A DNA stretch of 8,168 nucleotides from an uncultured Actinomyces sp. (GTDB lineage: Bacteria > Actinomycetota > Actinomycetes > Actinomycetales > Actinomycetaceae). The notes beneath the pieces are model-generated. The model worked only from the letters and a program-made list of their open reading frames with translations. It had not been told where the DNA came from and ran no database searches. Of this stretch, positions 6,020 through 8,168 are shown in pieces; positions within the stretch are counted from its first letter, which is position 1; each line of letters starts with the position of its first letter. Location of the stretch: contig CALHZX010000120.1 in assembly GCA_938040725.1 (NCBI GenBank), forward strand, positions 1-8,168, written 5' to 3'. Made by a program: the position numbers and the translations under genes.

Positions 6020-6184
6020 ATGGCAGCAATGAAGCCTCGTACGGGGGACGGCCCCCTGGAAGTCAGTGCTGAAGGTCGCGGTGTCGTCATGCGGATCCCT
6101 ACGGAAGGGGGCGGGCGTCTCGTCATCGAGATGACTCCGGACGAAGCTGCGGAACTCGCCAGAGCGCTCGGCGCGGCCATCTGA
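6020..6184 (+). CDS. DUF3117 family mini-protein
   Basis: A 54-residue protein beginning MAAMKPRTGDGPLEV and continuing through GRGVVMRIPTEGGGRLVIEM to TPDEAAELARAL. This matches the DUF3117 family, small and highly conserved proteins nearly universal in Actinobacteria, of no established biochemical function (a calmodulin-like role has been proposed for the mycobacterial homologue Rv1211). It is probably cytoplasmic: no signal peptide or membrane segment. The predicted layout is a short beta region (17-38) followed by an amphipathic helix (40-52). The start is fixed by GAAGGAG seven bases upstream and by family length. An in-frame extension to an ATG at 5897 lacks an RBS and would be unlike the family. 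It stands alone between its own promoter region and a strong terminator. Confidence 0.93.
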   Translation: MAAMKPRTGDGPLEVSAEGRGVVMRIPTEGGGRLVIEMTPDEAAELARALGAAI

Positions 6185-6197
6185 TCCAAGATACAAC

Positions 6198-6229
6198 AGC
6201 GGTGGGACAGGTTCTCCTGTCCCACCGCT
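6198..6229. terminator. Bidirectional terminator between DUF3117 and methyltransferase genes
   Basis: Bases 6198-6211 pair perfectly with 6216-6229 (14 bp) around a TTCT tetraloop. On the plus strand T-rich sequence follows (TCCTTGTTGTC, 6230-6240); on the minus strand GTTGTATCTTGG follows. The hairpin lies 13 bases after the DUF3117 stop and 18 bases past the end of the convergent methyltransferase gene. Short outer repeats ACAAC (6193-6197) and GTTGT (6235-6239) could extend the stem. Confidence 0.87.
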
Positions 6230-6247
6230 TCCTTGTTGTCTGGGGGC

Positions 6248-6877
6248 TCAGCGCTTGACCGCGACCGCCAGGCCGTCGCCGACGGGCAGCAGTGCGGGCA
6301 CGAACTCTTCGGAATCGCGCAGGTAGTTGACGACCTCGCGCGCGACAACGGTGTGCGCGTCGCGGCGAGCGGGATCTGCGACCTGATCGTGCCACAGGGC
6401 GTGCACAAAAGCGATCGTTCCGCCGGGGCGCAGGATGCGCACCGCGTGATCGAGGTACTGAGGGGTCTCCTCCAGGTCGCCGTCCAGGACGACCATGTCG
6501 TAGCCGCGGGCAGCCATGCGCGGCAGAACATCGAGGGCGCGTCCGGCGATGAGGCGCGTGCGGTGAGAGGACAGGCCAGCGGCGGCGAAGTTGCGGCGCG
6601 CATGCCCCAGGAGCTCGGACTCGGAGTCAATCGTCGTCAGAACACCATCGGAGGCCATACCGTCAAGGATCCACAGGCCAGACACGCCCGAACCGGTACC
6701 GATCTCAAGGACGGCGCGAGCGCCGGACACAGCGGCGAGCATACGCAGGGCCGCGCCCGTTCCGGGAGAGACAGGAGTGGCGCCCATTTCGGTAGCAACA
6801 GCGCGCGCGGCAGTCAGCGCGTCGCTTTCTGCCACGTAGTCCTCGGTGTACACCCACGTCTGGGCCTTGTCCGCCAT
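6248..6877 (-). CDS. Class I SAM-dependent O-methyltransferase (Methyltransf_3 / COMT-like)
   Basis: 209-residue cytoplasmic enzyme predicted to transfer methyl from S-adenosylmethionine to a small, probably phenolic or hydroxylated, acceptor; the real substrate is unknown. Family features in order: N-terminal cap helices with SDALTAARAVATEMGATPVSPGTGAALRML (residues 18-47); motif I VLEIGTGSG (56-64); acidic motif LTTIDSE (80-86) contacting the SAM ribose; YDMVVLDGD (126-134), where family members have a metal-ligand Asp; and LRPGGTIAF (149-157). At the next metal-ligand pair, usually Asp-Asn before xLW, this protein has Val158-His159, so metal binding may be altered. It appears to be the counterpart of M. 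tuberculosis Rv1220c. The start ATG (6875-6877) has TGAGGA (6890-6885) seven bases upstream; a longer frame to 7015 is rejected. It shares a strand with mrp, but a 194-bp spacer and the mrp terminator separate them. Confidence 0.9.
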   Translation of the reverse strand: MADKAQTWVYTEDYVAESDALTAARAVATEMGATPVSPGTGAALRMLAAVSGARAVLEIGTGSGVSGLWILDGMASDGVLTTIDSESELLGHARRNFAAAGLSSHRTRLIAGRALDVLPRMAARGYDMVVLDGDLEETPQYLDHAVRILRPGGTIAFVHALWHDQVADPARRDAHTVVAREVVNYLRDSEEFVPALLPVGDGLAVAVKR

Positions 6878-6884
6878 CGCTGTA

Positions 6885-7012
6885 TCCTCACTCGTGTTTG
6901 ATCGCCTGGGTGAGGTGCGTACACGCGCCACGTCCTCCCCAGGCATCAGGGTACAGGCGAGGATGTGCAAGGGCGCGCTGGCGCTCCGAAAACACGAGAA
7001 AACCTCACCTGG
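6885..7012 (-). promoter_or_regulatory. Structured upstream region of the methyltransferase gene with nested inverted repeats and RBS
   Basis: Read on the minus strand, CTCGTGTTT (6998-6990) is exactly complementary to AAACACGAG (6899-6891), which directly abuts the Shine-Dalgarno TGAGGA (6890-6885). Nested inside, CCTGGGGAGG (6943-6934) pairs with CCTCACCCAGG (6915-6905) over ten base pairs with one bulge. A third copy, GGTGAGG (7009-7003), could pair instead with CCTCACC (6915-6909). A TACCCT -10 candidate at 6953-6948 would start a transcript at the inner hairpin; TTGCCA at 7015-7010 is a -35-like hexamer without a good -10. There is no coding signal in this 194-bp spacer. Confidence 0.35.
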
Positions 7013-7025
7013 CAAGGAGACGAAA

Positions 7026-7057
7026 CCCCGGCCTCGTCGAGACGGACGAGGCCGGGG
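7026..7057 (-). terminator. Hairpin terminator after mrp
   Basis: A perfect 13-bp, G-C-rich stem (7026-7038 with 7045-7057) with a 6-base loop starts 14 bases after the mrp stop. On the minus strand it is followed by TTT and then CGTCTCC, a short U-run. It should limit read-through into the methyltransferase gene. Confidence 0.8.
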
Positions 7058-7071
7058 ATAGTCGCGTTGAC

Positions 7072-8168
7072 TCAGTGCTGGATGGGGGAGACGCCCAGGG
7101 GGCGGCCCGCCAGTCCGCGATGCGCCGAGGAGAGCTGATTGGCGAGGGCCGTGAGCTCCTCGGCAGCGGGACCCGAAGCGACGGACACGGGCTCGCCGCG
7201 GTCGCCGCCTTCGCGCAGTGCGATGTCGAGCGGGACCTGGGCCAGCAGCGGCACGGAGTAGCCGAGCTGGGCGGTCAGGCGCTGCGAAACGGACTCGCCG
7301 CCGCCCGCGCCGAAGATCTCCAGGCGAGAGCCGTCGGGCTGAGGCAGGAAGGACATGTTTTCGACGACGCCGATGACCTTCTGGTTCGTCTGGGCGGCAA
7401 TCGAACCGGCGCGCTCAGCGACCTCGGCAGCCGCGACCTGCGGGGTCGTCACGACGAGGATCTCCGAGTTGGGCAACAGCTGCGCGATCGAGATCGCGAC
7501 GTCGCCCGTGCCCGGAGGCATGTCGATGAGCAGGACGTCCAGGTCGCCCCAGAACACGTCCGCGAGGAACTGCTGGAGGGCGCGGTGGAGCATGGGGCCG
7601 CGCCAGATGACGGCCTGGCCGTCGGGCACGAACATGCCGATCGAGATGACCTTGACGCCGCCGGCGCCCACAGGCGGGATCATCATGCCGTCGATGACCT
7701 GCGGGTCGTGGTCCACGCCGAGCATGCGCGGGATGGAGAAGCCGTAGATGTCCGCGTCCATGACGCCGACCTTGAGGCCCTGCGCGGCCAGCGCGGCGGC
7801 CAGGTTCGCGGTCATGGAGGATTTGCCGACGCCGCCCTTACCGGAGGTGACGGCGATGACGCGCGTGAGGGAATCGGGGCGAGAGAAGGGGATCTCACGC
7901 TCGGGACGACCGCCATTGAGCTTCTCGCGCAGCGCCTTCTTCTGGGCCTCGTCCATGACGCCCATCTCGACGGAGACGTTCTCGACGCCGTCGATGGTGC
8001 TCACGCGCTCGGTGACGTCCTTGGTGATCTGGGTGCGCAGGGGGCATCCGGCGGTGGTGAGCAGGACCTTGACGGCGACGGAGGAACCGTCGATCGTGAC
8101 CAGGTCGGGGGTCACCATGTTGAGGTCGGTGATGGGGCGGCGGATCTCGGGGTCGATGACCTGGCCGA
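7072..8168 (-). CDS. mrp: Mrp/ApbC-family Fe-S cluster carrier P-loop ATPase, 5'-truncated by window edge
   Basis: ParA/MinD-type ATPase that carries and inserts Fe-S clusters in the cytoplasm. The frame stays open through the right edge: upstream of the Met codon at 8118 it reads GQVIDPEIRRPITDLN, the start of the MIP18 (DUF59) domain, so that Met is internal and the gene begins beyond the window. Counting from the Met at 8118, the DUF59 cysteine motif TTAGCPLR is at 21-28, the deviant Walker A SGKGGVGKS at 92-100, the switch I-like DADIYGFSIP at 121-130, IDMPPGTGD at 198-206, and ENMSFLPQPDGSRLEIFGAGGG at 253-274. In Gram-negative ApbC the last region carries a CxxC pair that holds the cluster at a dimer interface; here no cysteine is present, as I recall for mycobacterial Mrp (Rv1229c). 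The end is TGA at 7074-7072 with a terminator just beyond. Confidence 0.93.
   Translation of the reverse strand, partial: GQVIDPEIRRPITDLNMVTPDLVTIDGSSVAVKVLLTTAGCPLRTQITKDVTERVSTIDGVENVSVEMGVMDEAQKKALREKLNGGRPEREIPFSRPDSLTRVIAVTSGKGGVGKSSMTANLAAALAAQGLKVGVMDADIYGFSIPRMLGVDHDPQVIDGMMIPPVGAGGVKVISIGMFVPDGQAVIWRGPMLHRALQQFLADVFWGDLDVLLIDMPPGTGDVAISIAQLLPNSEILVVTTPQVAAAEVAERAGSIAAQTNQKVIGVVENMSFLPQPDGSRLEIFGAGGGESVSQRLTAQLGYSVPLLAQVPLDIALREGGDRGEPVSVASGPAAEELTALANQLSSAHRGLAGRPLGVSPIQH

Noticed and set aside
6233..6901. 222-residue plus-strand open frame opposite the methyltransferase gene
   Set aside because: Antisense shadow of a clear methyltransferase; its apparent motifs are only complement-frame translations.
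6846..7061. Possible 71-residue plus-strand gene in the methyltransferase-mrp spacer
   Set aside because: No RBS, it runs through the mrp terminator hairpin and the inverted repeats, and its Arg/Lys-rich translation shows no known family.

Overview
The window reads as chromosomal DNA of a high-G+C actinobacterium, most plausibly an Actinomyces/Schaalia-type member of the Actinomycetaceae. The signs are strong G/C bias at third codon positions, a long L25 protein with an acidic Ala/Glu tail, a DUF3117 mini-protein, leaderless start codons just downstream of TANNNT-like -10 boxes, and a gene order resembling the dapE-LOG-DUF3117-methyltransferase-mrp neighbourhood of mycobacteria (recalled from memory). 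The genus is an inference. There are no tRNA or rRNA genes, IS elements, phage genes, CRISPR arrays or restriction/defence genes.

Layout. 1-389: 3' part of rplY (ribosomal protein L25), closed by a strong hairpin at 413-446. 468-1592: manC (mannose-1-phosphate guanylyltransferase), probably leaderless. 1762-2943: a BMP-family substrate-binding lipoprotein with no ABC transporter genes beside it. A perfect 28-bp palindrome (2962-2989) separates it from a convergent minus-strand gene (3007-3780). That gene encodes a 257-residue protein which I read as a shrunken, probably inactive relative of the phosphomannomutase/phosphoglucomutase family. Divergent from it, dapE (3920-5101) and a LOG-family gene (5102-5827) form a tightly coupled operon. 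After a relatively A+T-rich spacer with a structured leader comes the 54-residue DUF3117 gene (6020-6184). A hairpin at 6198-6229 ends it and serves the convergent O-methyltransferase gene (minus strand, 6248-6877). Upstream of that gene lie a 194-bp spacer with nested inverted repeats and then mrp (minus strand, 7072 to beyond the right edge).

How the genes relate. rplY, dapE (lysine/diaminopimelate and hence cell wall), manC (GDP-mannose for glycans) and mrp (Fe-S cluster carrier ATPase) are housekeeping genes. The mutase-like protein is notable because a true phosphomannomutase makes the substrate of ManC, yet this copy appears to have lost the metal-binding loop and the C-terminal half. 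I found no multi-gene novel system. The most unusual items are the degenerate mutase-like gene, the structured leaders ahead of the DUF3117 and methyltransferase genes, and the divergent orphan BMP lipoprotein.
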